From assembly GCF_000961885.1 (NCBI RefSeq), contig NZ_JZKH01000018.1, positions 1 to 64,000 of the forward strand: a stretch of DNA of 64,000 nucleotides, in the 5' to 3' direction. Numbering within the stretch: position 1 is the first letter of the stretch; each line of letters opens with the position of its first letter. The translations under genes were made by a program, and so were the position numbers. The DNA is from Streptomyces rubellomurinus (GTDB lineage Bacteria; Actinomycetota; Actinomycetes; Streptomycetales; Streptomycetaceae). Below the pieces are notes generated by a model, which searched no databases, was not told the origin of the DNA, and saw only the letters and a list, made by a program, of their open reading frames with translations. Positions 35,003 to 43,769 of this stretch are shown here, piece by piece.

Positions 35003-35653
35003 GTGCGACACGAAGTCGCTGTCTAACAGTTGTTCAGTCAGAAGAGAGGAACGGTTGAACTCCGGCTAGTGGTCAACAGCCGGTCCCCAGCCTCGGGTGC
35101 GTCGATGGCAACGTCGGGGTGCTGAGCCGAGGTGGTCAAGCCCAAGGGATTCCCAGACCGTTGGGAGCCACAGGCGAAGGGGAAGACCGGACGGATGAGC
35201 GTTGAGCGAACCCTTTTAAAGCGTCGTTAGTGGGAGCCCGCAACGGTATGGAGTCGGTGGGTGCAGCCTCCGGGACTGAGAGGTTCCACATGCAACAGTC
35301 CCATCCCTTGGGGCGGTTGAGACCACCATGGAGGTCGGCGCAAGAGAGGGCATCCTCGCCGGTCGCATCTGTCGACAGCGGAACGTGGAAACCCTGTATG
35401 GGTCCGGGAAGTCGGTAGGCCGGAGGCAACGAAGGCGGAAATCCTATGCAGGTCAGGATGTTCGAGAAGCGAATGCCGCTAGAGCGAAAGCTCAGGGGAA
35501 AGCCGGGAATAAAGGACTCTCTCCTCCCGGTATAACCCGGCGGATACCGGCAACTGTCGGACACGAAAGTGGGCAGACACGAACAGGTAGGCCATGTAGC
35601 ACCAATGCCCGAATATCTGCATCGCGGCACAAGTTAGACGGAAGGAGGGCCGA

Positions 35654-37387
35654 ATGCCCACCAGCATAGAAGCCCTACGGACGAACGGACCCGCGAGCGG
35701 CGCCAAGCTCTGGCACAGCATCGACTGGAAGCTGGAAGAGGCATCCGTAAGGCGTTTGCGGCAACGGATCTACAGGGCCACGAAAGCAGGCGACTGGAAG
35801 CAGGTGCGCAACCTGCAAAAGCTTATGCTGCGATCGCGGGCCAATGCCTTGGTCAGCATCAAGAGAGTGACGCAGCAGAGCTCTGGAAAGAAGACCGCCG
35901 GCATCGACGGGAAAACAGCTCTAACTCCCGCCGCAAGGGGTGGCCTTGCTAAGGAAGTCCTCGCCAGGCCAGCAATCCCAGCCAAACCGGTCAAACGCGT
36001 ATACATCCCGAAGTCCAACGGAAAGAAGAGACCCCTCGGCATCCCGGTTATTCGGGATCGCGTCAATCAGGCGCGAGTAAAGAATGCACTTGAGCCTGAA
36101 TGGGAGGCACGGTTCGAGGCGAGGAGCTACGGCTTCCGCCCCGGTCGCAGCACCCATGACGCGATCGGGAGAATCTTCACCGTTGTAAGCCAGAAGAACG
36201 CGAGAAGACTGTGGGCGCTCGACGCAGACCTCTCGGCGGCGTTCGACAGGATCAGCCACGAGCATCTCATGGATCAAGTCGGCCTCTTCCCAGGCCGCAA
36301 CCAGATCCGCGGGTGGCTCAAAGCTGGGGTCCTGGAGGATGGCCGCTTCAGCTCCACGCCGGAGGGCACCCCACAAGGAGGGGTCGTGAGCCCACTGCTG
36401 CTGAACGTCGCGCTCCACGGGATGGGACAGGTGGTTATCCGAGAAGGAACAGAAAGGATCAGGGAAAGAGATAACCAATCACCAATTCTCATCCGGTACG
36501 CCGATGACTTCGTGGTGTTATGCGAAACAGAGGCAGAAGCATGGGCGAGCAAGACCCGTCTGGCCGAATGGCTGAAGCCCAGAGGACTATCCTTCAACGA
36601 GGAAAAGACGACGGTGCGTCACCTCGAAGACGGATTTGACTTTCTCGGGTTTAATGTCCGCCGGTACAGCGGGAAACTGCTCATCAAGCCAAGCAGGGCT
36701 GCTGTGCAGCGTGCCAAGGATCAGGTCAAGGAGATCATCAAGACAAGCCTGGGGAAATCAGCCAGGGTCTTGATTGGGCGGCTAAACCCGCTCATCCGAG
36801 GCTGGTCCACTTACTATCGGCATGTTGTTTCCAAGGACATATTCGAGGACCTCGATGAAAGGACCTACATCGCACTCCGCCGGTGGGCTGTTCGCAGTCA
36901 CGGCAACAAATCCCACGGGTGGGTGATGCGTAGGTACTGGGGGCGACACAATCCGGCCAGAGCGGACAACTGGGTGTTTGGCTCGGAGGGTCAATATCTC
37001 AGAAAGTTCCAATGGACGCCGATCGTGCGCCACGTGTTGATCCGAGGGGGACATTCGCCCGACGATCCCGAGCTTCAAGATTATTGGAAACAAAGAACCC
37101 GAAAGCGACTGCCAGAAACAGAGAGCCGAACGGTTCTCCAGCTGGCTTATCGACAGAAGGGGCTATGCACTTTGTGCGGTACGGACCTTATCGAAGGCGC
37201 CGGGTACGACCCGGATGACGTCCAAGACTGGGCGAAGTGGTTCACGGCGTCCATTCGAGCCATCCATGTGCACCACCTCGTGTACCGCAGCAAGGGTGGG
37301 TCAAACCACCGAAGCAACCTGGAGGTTATCCATGCAGAATGCCACCGGCAGCTCCATGCCGGAGACCATTCCAGACACCCGCAATAG
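35654..37387 (+). CDS. ltrA: Group II intron-encoded reverse transcriptase/maturase with HNH endonuclease
   Basis: 577 aa from ATG 35654. RT domain ~50-370 with 'GIDGKTALTP', 'RPLGIPVIRDRVNQARVKNA', 'SYGFRPGRSTHDAI' and the catalytic Y282-A-D-D. The maturase domain X follows at ~390-480 ('LIRGWSTYYRHVVSKDIFED'). An HNH endonuclease is at the C-terminus ('CTLCGTDLIEG', then 'IHVHHLVYRSKGGSNHRSNL' and 'AECHRQLHAGDH'). All hallmark residues are intact, so the intron may still be able to splice and retrohome. Codon use is clearly less GC-rich than neighbouring genes, a sign of recent acquisition. Confidence 0.95.
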   Translation: MPTSIEALRTNGPASGAKLWHSIDWKLEEASVRRLRQRIYRATKAGDWKQVRNLQKLMLRSRANALVSIKRVTQQSSGKKTAGIDGKTALTPAARGGLAKEVLARPAIPAKPVKRVYIPKSNGKKRPLGIPVIRDRVNQARVKNALEPEWEARFEARSYGFRPGRSTHDAIGRIFTVVSQKNARRLWALDADLSAAFDRISHEHLMDQVGLFPGRNQIRGWLKAGVLEDGRFSSTPEGTPQGGVVSPLLLNVALHGMGQVVIREGTERIRERDNQSPILIRYADDFVVLCETEAEAWASKTRLAEWLKPRGLSFNEEKTTVRHLEDGFDFLGFNVRRYSGKLLIKPSRAAVQRAKDQVKEIIKTSLGKSARVLIGRLNPLIRGWSTYYRHVVSKDIFEDLDERTYIALRRWAVRSHGNKSHGWVMRRYWGRHNPARADNWVFGSEGQYLRKFQWTPIVRHVLIRGGHSPDDPELQDYWKQRTRKRLPETESRTVLQLAYRQKGLCTLCGTDLIEGAGYDPDDVQDWAKWFTASIRAIHVHHLVYRSKGGSNHRSNLEVIHAECHRQLHAGDHSRHPQ

Positions 37388-37404
37388 TGGCCAGAGGCCA
37401 GCCC

Positions 37405-37479
37405 GAGCCGTATGCGGTGAGAGTCGCACGTACGGTTCCACGGGGGGAGGGATGCAGTAATGCATCCCTCCTACCCAAC
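37405..37479 (+). ncRNA. Group II intron domains V and VI
   Basis: Domain V (37405-37438) starts GAGCCGTATGCGG, has the GAGA tetraloop and closes with CGCACGTACGGTTC; it is the catalytic core helix. Domain VI is the hairpin GGAGGGATGCA-GTAA-TGCATCCCTCC, followed by the branch-site region and 3' splice site. Confidence 0.9.
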
Positions 37480-37639
37480 CCACTCCCACACCTGGGACCA
37501 CGTGCGCGCCGAGGCGTGCGACACCGCCCTCACCGCCCTCGTCACGCTCTGCATGCTCGGCGGCGACCCCGAATGGTTCCTCACCGAGCACCTGAGCACC
37601 ATCCGCACCAAGGCCGAGGGCTGGGAGGCCACCGCTTGA
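37480..37639 (+). CDS. MazG-like nucleotide pyrophosphohydrolase, 3' exon
   Basis: One base plus 53 codons (including stop) completing the protein begun at 34836. It contains 'HSHTWDHVRAEACDTALTAL', where the Glu/Asp of ExxxD is the second half of the MazG metal site, and ends 'TIRTKAEGWEATA'. The TGA stop overlaps the TTG start of the ABC transporter gene, indicating translational coupling, so splicing should matter for expression of the downstream transporter as well. Confidence 0.85.
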
Positions 37640-39555
37640 CCACAACCACCGCCGGGCCGGTCGCGGACGAGCAGCTGGAGTTCAGCGGCGACCGGCGCCG
37701 CGTCGAGGCCACCCGCGCCATCACCGTCACCGCGATGGCCCGCCGCCTTCCCCAGGTCGTCGCCCGCGCCTACGCCCTCACCTGGCGCATCGAACCCCGC
37801 TCCGCCGCGCTCCTGCTCACCTGCCAGATCCTGTCCGCCGGTCTCGGCGCCACCGGCCTGTTCGCCACCGCCAACGGCATCAGCGCCGTCTTCGCCGCCG
37901 GGGCGACGACCAGCCGCCTGACGGCGGCCCTGCCCTCCATCCTCGTCATCGCCACGTCCGCCGGGCTTCGCCGCCTGCTCGGCATCGTCAACCAGACCAT
38001 CACGGTGCGACTGTCCCCCCGCATCGCCCGCGAGGCCGAGGCGACGGTGCTGCGCGCCACCCTCGCCACCGAGCTGACCGCCTACGACCACTCCGGGTAC
38101 TCCGACGACCTGGAGGCGGCCGACCGCGGCGCGGAGATGTGCGTCGAGATCCTGGGCGAGGCCCAGAACCTGCTCGCCTCGCTCGGCTCGCTGATCGGCG
38201 CGGCCTCCGTCATCGCCTACCTCCACCCGCTGCTGCTTCCGCTGCTGGTCCTGGCCGCGCTGCCGCAAGGTCTGGCCTCGGTGCGCGCCGCCCGGGTGCA
38301 GTACCTCGCCAGCCGAGACGCCATGGCGGATCGGCGGATCATGGCGAACCTGCGCTGGTACATCCACGTCAAGGCCCAGGCCGACCAGGTCCGCTCCGAC
38401 ACGATGAGCGGCTTCCTGATGGCCAAGTACGACCAGGTCGGCCGGCGCCTGGACCGCAACGCGAAGGACGCCGCCGCGGCGACCGCGAAGGTGTCCGTCC
38501 TCGGCGCGCTCGCCTCCGGGCTCGGCGCCGGGATCGTGTGGGCCACCATGGCGTGGCTGGTCACCAGCGGCCGGATGAGCCTGCCCCACGGCGGGGCGGC
38601 CGTCGTCGTCCTCACCTCGGTCTCCAACAGCCTGGCCGGGATCGTCGGCTACGGCGCCTACCTGTTCCGCATCGGCATGTACCTGGACGACCTCTTCGGC
38701 TTCCTCGACAACGCCGGAGGCTTCGCCCTGCGCACCGGCACCCACCGGCCAGCCCCGCCCCACCAGGTGACGGTCAAGGAGCTGACCTACTCCTACCCGG
38801 CCAGCGAGCGCACCGCACTCAACGGCGTGACCCTGCACGTCGACCGAGGGGAGATCGTGGCGCTCGTCGGGGAGAACGGCTCCGGCAAGACCACGCTCGC
38901 CAAGTGCCTCGCCGGCCTCTACACCCCGGAGCCCGGTGCCGGCGCGGTGGAATGGGACGGCACCGACACCCGGACCATGGACCCACAGGCGATGTGGGAG
39001 CAGGTCGCCGTCGTCCCGCAGAACTACGCCCGCTGGCCCCTGACCGCCCGGGAGAACATCACCCTGGGCCAGCCCCACGACGAAGGAGACGACGAGGCGC
39101 TGTGGGCCGCCGCCAGGGCCTCCGGCGCGGACGAGGTGCTGGCAGAGCTGCGCTCGGGCCTCGGCACGCTCCTCGCGGTGGAGTGGCTGGGCGGCGAGGA
39201 ACTGTCCGGCGGCCAGTGGCAGCGCATCGCGCTGGCCCGCGCCTTCTACCGCCGGGCCGGGCTGCTGGTGATGGACGAGCCCACCGCGGCGCTCGACCCC
39301 CGCGCGGAGCACCGGATCTTCACCAACCTGCGCGCACTCGCCACTGACAAGGCCGTGGTGCTGGTGACGCACCGGCTCACCAACGTCGCCATCGCCGACC
39401 GGATCGTGGTCCTGGACCACGGCGAGGTGATCCAGTGCGGCACCTTCGAGGAACTGGTGGCCGACACCGGCGGCCGGTTCCGGGAGCTGTGGGACCTCCA
39501 GAACGACCGCACGGGCATCCCCGCGCAGCGCACCCCGGAAGAGGAGAACGCGTGA
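37636..39555 (+). CDS. ABC exporter (fused membrane and ATPase domains)
   Basis: 639 aa from TTG 37636, which overlaps the mazG-like stop (TTGA); ATG 37735 is an alternative. The N-terminal transmembrane domain (~50-360) has about six spans. The nucleotide-binding domain has Walker A 'ALVGENGSGKTTLAKCLAGL', Q-loop 'VAVVPQNYARWPL', signature 'GGEELSGGQWQRIALARAF', Walker B 'AGLLVMDEPTAALDPRAEHR' and the H-loop 'VLVTHRLTNVA'. A homodimeric half-transporter of the type found in lanthipeptide clusters; export of the mature product or a precursor form is the likely role. No N-terminal C39 peptidase domain is present, so it does not cleave the leader. GTGA overlap with the next gene. Confidence 0.92.
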   Translation: MTTTTAGPVADEQLEFSGDRRRVEATRAITVTAMARRLPQVVARAYALTWRIEPRSAALLLTCQILSAGLGATGLFATANGISAVFAAGATTSRLTAALPSILVIATSAGLRRLLGIVNQTITVRLSPRIAREAEATVLRATLATELTAYDHSGYSDDLEAADRGAEMCVEILGEAQNLLASLGSLIGAASVIAYLHPLLLPLLVLAALPQGLASVRAARVQYLASRDAMADRRIMANLRWYIHVKAQADQVRSDTMSGFLMAKYDQVGRRLDRNAKDAAAATAKVSVLGALASGLGAGIVWATMAWLVTSGRMSLPHGGAAVVVLTSVSNSLAGIVGYGAYLFRIGMYLDDLFGFLDNAGGFALRTGTHRPAPPHQVTVKELTYSYPASERTALNGVTLHVDRGEIVALVGENGSGKTTLAKCLAGLYTPEPGAGAVEWDGTDTRTMDPQAMWEQVAVVPQNYARWPLTARENITLGQPHDEGDDEALWAAARASGADEVLAELRSGLGTLLAVEWLGGEELSGGQWQRIALARAFYRRAGLLVMDEPTAALDPRAEHRIFTNLRALATDKAVVLVTHRLTNVAIADRIVVLDHGEVIQCGTFEELVADTGGRFRELWDLQNDRTGIPAQRTPEEENA

Positions 39556-40892
39556 TCTCGTACCAGCTGCTCGCCGAACAGGCCCTGGCCGAGGGCGTCC
39601 AGAAGATCGCGGCCGGAACGGTCGTCCGGGACCCGCAGGGCCGCCTCCTCATGCTGCGCCGTACGCAGGACGACGTGCTACCCGGCCTGTGGGACTACCC
39701 GGCCGGCGGGCTGAACGACGGCGAGGACCCCCGGGACGGTGCGATCCGGGAGCTCGCCGAGGAGACCGGCATCCACTGCCCCGACATCGAGTACGTGCGG
39801 GCCCTGGACTTCATCAACACCCGAGGCCGCCTGACCCGCCAGTTCGTCTTCACCTGCACCGTCCCGGACGACACCGCAGTGACCCTCTCCGAGCACGACG
39901 CCCACGGCTGGTTCCACCCGGACGAACTGCCGCCGACCAGCGACGGCTACCGCGAGGTGATCACCTGGCTCACCCACCGCCTCGCCGCCGGATGGCAGCC
40001 CGCCAGCCACTACCTCGCCACGATCGACCGGCCGATGACGTGGGCCTGCTTCCTGGTACGCGACCACGAGGGCCGCGTCCTCGGGATGCGCAACGCCGTG
40101 GACACCGAACGCTGGGACTGGCCCGGCGGGAACTCCGAGCCCGGCGAGTCCCCGTTCGAGACCGCGCTGCGCGAGGCCCGCGAGGAGATCGGCCTCGACC
40201 TGCTCGCGGAGAACCCGGACCCGGTCGGCCGACAGCGGCTGATCGCCGTCATCCACCAGCAGGCCGACCACATCCGACCCGTGGCGTCGATCGGCTGGGT
40301 CTTCGACGGCGGCACGCTCACCGGGGAACAGCAGGCCCGCATCGTCCTCGACCCGGCCGAACACTGCGAGCACCGCTTCGAAACGGACTACACCTGGCGC
40401 CACTACAAGACTCCGAAGGAGTACCGGCAAGACCTCCAGGTGCTGCGCGCCGCCCGCTCCGGCCGGGTGCTCTACATCGAGCGCCCGACGCCGCCCGAGC
40501 AGGACTTCGAAGGCGTCGTGGTGTTCGTCACCACCCCGGACGGCGAGCTGCTGCTGCACCACCGGGACGAGAAGGAGGGCATCGCCTGGCCCGGACACCG
40601 AACCCCGATCGGCGGGTGGCGGGAGGACGACGAGACGCCGCCCGAGACCGCGACCCGGGAGGTCTTCGAGGAAGCCGGGATCACCATCACCGACGTCCGG
40701 GTGCTGCCCGGCCCCCGTCACGAGCGCGTCTCGGCGATGACCCGTGTCCTGCACGCGGTGTACACCGGCCCGAAGGACGCGATCCGGCTCGGCGACGAAG
40801 GCGTGGGCATCGCCTGGGTGCCCTTCGCCGAAGTCACCGCGCTCCGGACCCCGCCGTACGTCGCCCACTACCTCGACCAGATCGGAGCCTGA
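39552..40892 (+). CDS. Triple-domain NUDIX protein
   Basis: 446 aa from GTG 39552, overlapping the ABC gene stop. Three NUDIX domains lie in tandem, each with a complete box: 'GGLNDGEDPRDGAIRELAEE' plus TGI, 'GNSEPGESPFETALREAREE' plus IGL, and 'GGWREDDETPPETATREVFE' plus EAGI. Each domain is preceded by the expected strand ('GTVVRDPQGRLLMLRR', 'ACFLVRDHEGRVLGMR', 'VVVFVTTPDGELLLHH'). A single chain with three apparently intact NUDIX sites is unusual. The substrate is unknown; position suggests work alongside the MazG-like enzyme. A terminator follows at 40900. Confidence 0.92.
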   Translation: MISYQLLAEQALAEGVQKIAAGTVVRDPQGRLLMLRRTQDDVLPGLWDYPAGGLNDGEDPRDGAIRELAEETGIHCPDIEYVRALDFINTRGRLTRQFVFTCTVPDDTAVTLSEHDAHGWFHPDELPPTSDGYREVITWLTHRLAAGWQPASHYLATIDRPMTWACFLVRDHEGRVLGMRNAVDTERWDWPGGNSEPGESPFETALREAREEIGLDLLAENPDPVGRQRLIAVIHQQADHIRPVASIGWVFDGGTLTGEQQARIVLDPAEHCEHRFETDYTWRHYKTPKEYRQDLQVLRAARSGRVLYIERPTPPEQDFEGVVVFVTTPDGELLLHHRDEKEGIAWPGHRTPIGGWREDDETPPETATREVFEEAGITITDVRVLPGPRHERVSAMTRVLHAVYTGPKDAIRLGDEGVGIAWVPFAEVTALRTPPYVAHYLDQIGA

Positions 40893-40899
40893 ACCAGGC

Positions 40900-40929
40900 T
40901 GCGCCCGTCAACATGTGTTGACGGGCGCA
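40900..40929 (+). terminator. Hairpin terminator after the triple-NUDIX gene
   Basis: TGCGCCCGTCAACA pairs perfectly with TGTTGACGGGCGCA around a 2-base loop, 8 bp after the stop codon. It closes the mazG-ABC-NUDIX operon. Between here and 41145 lie only small transposon scraps (e.g. 40990-41045, related to the gene at 48678). Confidence 0.75.
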
Positions 40930-41144
40930 GCAGGCGGGGCCAACGGCCCTGATGTCGCCGAGGACCTGCCGGATCGTGGTGAACGGCCGGCGATGCCCGG
41001 GCCTTCGGAGGCGGCGAAGCCGAAGTCGGTGGTGTCGGTGTCGGCGTACACCCGAACGTGCACAGGCAGGTACTGCTCAACGGTGCACGACCGCGATGTC
41101 TCCTCCCGCTGCGGTGGTTACCGCAGCGCGCTCCGGTGGTCGGA

Positions 41145-42128
41145 TCAACCGTCGGCTGGGACGGCCCGGAGGAGGAGTTCGGCCGCATCGGTGCGCAGGT
41201 ACATGACCGTGCGGCCGGTGCGGTGGCGCGCGAGCAGCCCGGCGCCACGGAGGGCGGTCAGGTGGTGGGAGACGTTCGGGGCGGACAGGCCCGTGCGCTC
41301 GGCGAGTTCGCCGATCGAGGCGGGGGCGTCCAGCTCGGCCAGCAGCCAGGCGCGGGTACGGCCGATCACCCGCGTCAGCCCTTCCGGCACCGCGCTGCCC
41401 GCCGTCTCCCACAGCGTCGCCACCCCGCGTGGCGGATACACCAGGCCCGGCTGCCACGGCGGGTTCTGCTGGGAGAACACGCCGGGCCAGGCGAACACCG
41501 TCGGTACCAGGACCAGGCCCCGCTCTCCGTCCAGCCGCCGGTGTGCGTCGACCATCCGGTAGCCGATCCGCAAGGTGTCCCGTTCCCATGTCACCTGCGG
41601 GTGCAGGTCGGCGAACAGCGCCGCCGGACCACCCACAGCCATCTGCCGGGCCCGGCGCAGGATCTCACCCTCGGCGAGCCGCTCGATCCGGTCCCAGTGC
41701 GGGGCGATCGCGGTATCCCAGTACACCCGGATCTCCGCCACCAGCCGGGCCAGACCGACCTCCGGATCCCGCGCCAACTCCGCTACCAACGGGGACAGTT
41801 CACCCCCGATCCGGGCGAGGTCGCGGCGCACCGCCGCAGGATCGGTGGCGGCCAGGTCGGCCAGTGCCTGTTCGATCGTCGGGCTGGACGCAGTCGGTAC
41901 CGGAGTCAGGAAGTCCGGCACGTACACCGTCGGCAGCCGCACCAGCTGGGACAGCAGTTCCCAGCCCACCCCCGCCAGCTGCGCGCTGGCCTGCCGCACC
42001 CACGGCAGATGGACCGCGTGCCGGCCCGGGTCCTTGAGCACCTCGACGCTCGCCGTGACCTCGCACAGAGGCGAGCGGGCGAAGCGCGTCCGGGCGAGGT
42101 CCTGTGCGGAGAACTCCCAGGTGAGCAC
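41145..42128 (-). CDS. ArsR-family winged-helix regulator (DUF5937-type N-terminus)
   Basis: 327 aa from ATG 42128. The large N-terminal domain (~1-235; 'VKDPGRHAVHLPWVRQ'-like opening, 'GERGLVLVPTVFAWPGVFSQ') is the DUF5937-type sensor common in actinobacterial ArsR proteins. The C-terminal winged helix is 'ASIGELAERTGLSAPNVSHH' then 'LTALRGAGLLARHRTGRTVM'. It is divergent from the MFS gene 71 bp away and probably represses it in the absence of an inducer. Confidence 0.88.
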   Translation of the reverse strand: MLTWEFSAQDLARTRFARSPLCEVTASVEVLKDPGRHAVHLPWVRQASAQLAGVGWELLSQLVRLPTVYVPDFLTPVPTASSPTIEQALADLAATDPAAVRRDLARIGGELSPLVAELARDPEVGLARLVAEIRVYWDTAIAPHWDRIERLAEGEILRRARQMAVGGPAALFADLHPQVTWERDTLRIGYRMVDAHRRLDGERGLVLVPTVFAWPGVFSQQNPPWQPGLVYPPRGVATLWETAGSAVPEGLTRVIGRTRAWLLAELDAPASIGELAERTGLSAPNVSHHLTALRGAGLLARHRTGRTVMYLRTDAAELLLRAVPADG

Positions 42129-42199
42129 TGGCCCTCCGCGAGGATTCGATCAGGATGGAATATCTGGGCGGCAGTGATCATTCCAGAGAGCCTCGGTGC

Positions 42200-43444
42200 A
42201 TGACCACCGCCACACCCCTGCCGCTGCGCGAGCGCCTCGGCCTGCCCGACACCGCCGGCCGCGCCCGTCTGATCGGCGCCCACCTCGTCGACAGCCTCGG
42301 CACGGGGTTGATCCTCGCCTTCGTCCTCGTCTACTTCACCCGCACCACCGACCTCCCTCTCACCACGGTCGGCGCCGCCGTCTCCACTGCCCGGCTGCTC
42401 GCCCTGCCCACCGCCCTCGCCATCGGCCCGTTGATCGACCGCCACGGCGCCCGCGTCGTGGCGGTCGGCGCCAACGCGTTGTCCGCGCTCGCCTACTGCG
42501 GGTTCCTGCTCACCCACCAGGCAGGGCAGATCGTCCTGGTCTGCCTGCTCGCCCAGATCGGCCACGTCGGCTACTGGACCGCCAGCACCGGCCTGGTGGT
42601 CCTCGCCTCCCCCGAGGGCGAGCGCACACGGTGGTTCGCGTTGGTGCAGACACTGCGCAACACCGGCATGGGCCTCGGTGGGGCGCTGGGAGCCGTCCTG
42701 ATGACCGGTGGCGGTACCGGAGTGCTACGGCTGCTGGTGGTGCTCAATGCGGCCAGCTACCTGCTCGCGTCCATCCTGCTGGCCACGTGGCGGCCCGCCG
42801 CTGCACCCGCTCGGGAGGCCAGGACGGCCGAGCCGGGCGGCTACCGGGAGGTGCTGCGGGACCGGCGATACCTGCTGCTGGTGGCGGTCAACCTGAGCTT
42901 CGTCTTCGCGTCGATGATCCTCAGCATGCTGCTGGCCGTCTACGTCACCGTCGGCCTGCACCGCAACGCCTCGGTGGCCGGCGCTCTCCTCGTCCTCAAC
43001 GGCGTGCAGGTCGTACTCACCCAGAGCGTCGTCGCCCGTCGCCTGGAGGGCCGGCCTCCCGCCCGGGTGGTCGCCGCCGGGGCACTGCTGAACGCGTTCG
43101 CCTTCGGCCTCTTCGCGCTGCTCGCAGCCGCCCCCGGCTGGGCCGTCCTGCCAGGCCTGTACACCGCGATGCTCGTGTACAACCTCGCCGAGACCGTCGC
43201 GACCCCCAGCCGAGAGGATCTCAGCGTCTCGCTCGCCGACCCGGCTCAGCGCGGCCGCTACCTGGCCGTCTACCAACTCTCGTGGAACGTCGGCCAGGCC
43301 GTCGCCCCCGGCCTGCTCACCCTGCTGCTCGACCGCGGCGCCGCCTGGCCCTGGCTCTTCCTGCTCGTCCTCAGTCTGGCCGCGGTGCCCGGCCTCCTAC
43401 GGCTCGGCCAGCGCCCTGCCACCTCAAGCACCCGACATGTCTGA
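42200..43444 (+). CDS. MFS transporter
   Basis: 414 aa from ATG 42200. Twelve predicted transmembrane segments; 'GPLIDRHGARVVAVGANALS' is the major-facilitator loop 2-3 motif (G-x-x-x-D-R-x-G-R-R-like), and 'VTVGLHRNASVAGALLVLNG' is in the second half. It is a proton-driven exporter of an unknown compound. Paired with the divergent ArsR regulator, it may be a self-protection or drug-efflux unit at the edge of the RiPP region. Confidence 0.9.
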   Translation: MTTATPLPLRERLGLPDTAGRARLIGAHLVDSLGTGLILAFVLVYFTRTTDLPLTTVGAAVSTARLLALPTALAIGPLIDRHGARVVAVGANALSALAYCGFLLTHQAGQIVLVCLLAQIGHVGYWTASTGLVVLASPEGERTRWFALVQTLRNTGMGLGGALGAVLMTGGGTGVLRLLVVLNAASYLLASILLATWRPAAAPAREARTAEPGGYREVLRDRRYLLLVAVNLSFVFASMILSMLLAVYVTVGLHRNASVAGALLVLNGVQVVLTQSVVARRLEGRPPARVVAAGALLNAFAFGLFALLAAAPGWAVLPGLYTAMLVYNLAETVATPSREDLSVSLADPAQRGRYLAVYQLSWNVGQAVAPGLLTLLLDRGAAWPWLFLLVLSLAAVPGLLRLGQRPATSSTRHV

Positions 43445-43637
43445 CGAGCCCTCGGACAGCTGTGAGGTACGTACGAGAACGGGCTCTGTGTCTCATGCCT
43501 TCACCCGGACAACTGGTGGCTCCGGCGCTGTGACGTACGGCACGCTCTGCACGTTCGCCGGGTCTGTCGCAATCGGTGTGATCGGGCTCGCAGTAGTGGC
43601 AGCTTCTGTGATCATGTTCGGCGTGCGACTCCCGTGA
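43437..43637 (+). CDS. Possible small membrane protein
   Basis: 66 codons from ATG 43437, overlapping the MFS stop by 8 bases. One hydrophobic stretch near the end ('FAGSVAIGVIGLAVVAASVI'). A second short frame begins GTG 43634 overlapping its stop. Neither is recognised; they could be chance ORFs at the border of a transposon relic. Confidence 0.3.
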   Translation: MSDEPSDSCEVRTRTGSVSHAFTRTTGGSGAVTYGTLCTFAGSVAIGVIGLAVVAASVIMFGVRLP

Positions 43638-43769
43638 TCTTGAGTTGCATCTTCCTCATCCGGCGCGTCCGCCGGGCCTACGACACCAAGGCCCGCCAAC
43701 TCGCGGACCGCCACGAAGATTCGCCAACTCCCTTGCCGGACACCGAGCGCGACGTCCGCGGGCGCGAGC

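Larger units (their letters stand above)
35003..37479 (+). mobile_element. Group II intron with reverse-transcriptase ORF, inside the mazG-like gene
   Basis: The 5' end GTGCGAC at 35003 matches the group II consensus. A highly structured ~650-nt RNA region precedes the intron-encoded protein (35654-37387). Domain V is a perfect 34-nt match to the bacterial pattern at 37405-37438, and a domain VI hairpin with a bulged-A-type end precedes CTACCCAAC. The 3' boundary at 37479 was chosen because it ends in AC and is one of only three positions that keep the exon frame. The resulting exon junction reads NPNKG-HSHTW, matching the expected NPxKG-xxHTW of this protein family. Total 2,477 nt. Confidence 0.92.

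Noticed and set aside
35001-35069. Natural C-terminal end of the mazG-like protein as read through (about 22 residues beyond NPNKG)
   Set aside because: These residues are translated from the group II intron 5' end; the genuine end of the protein is in the 3' exon.
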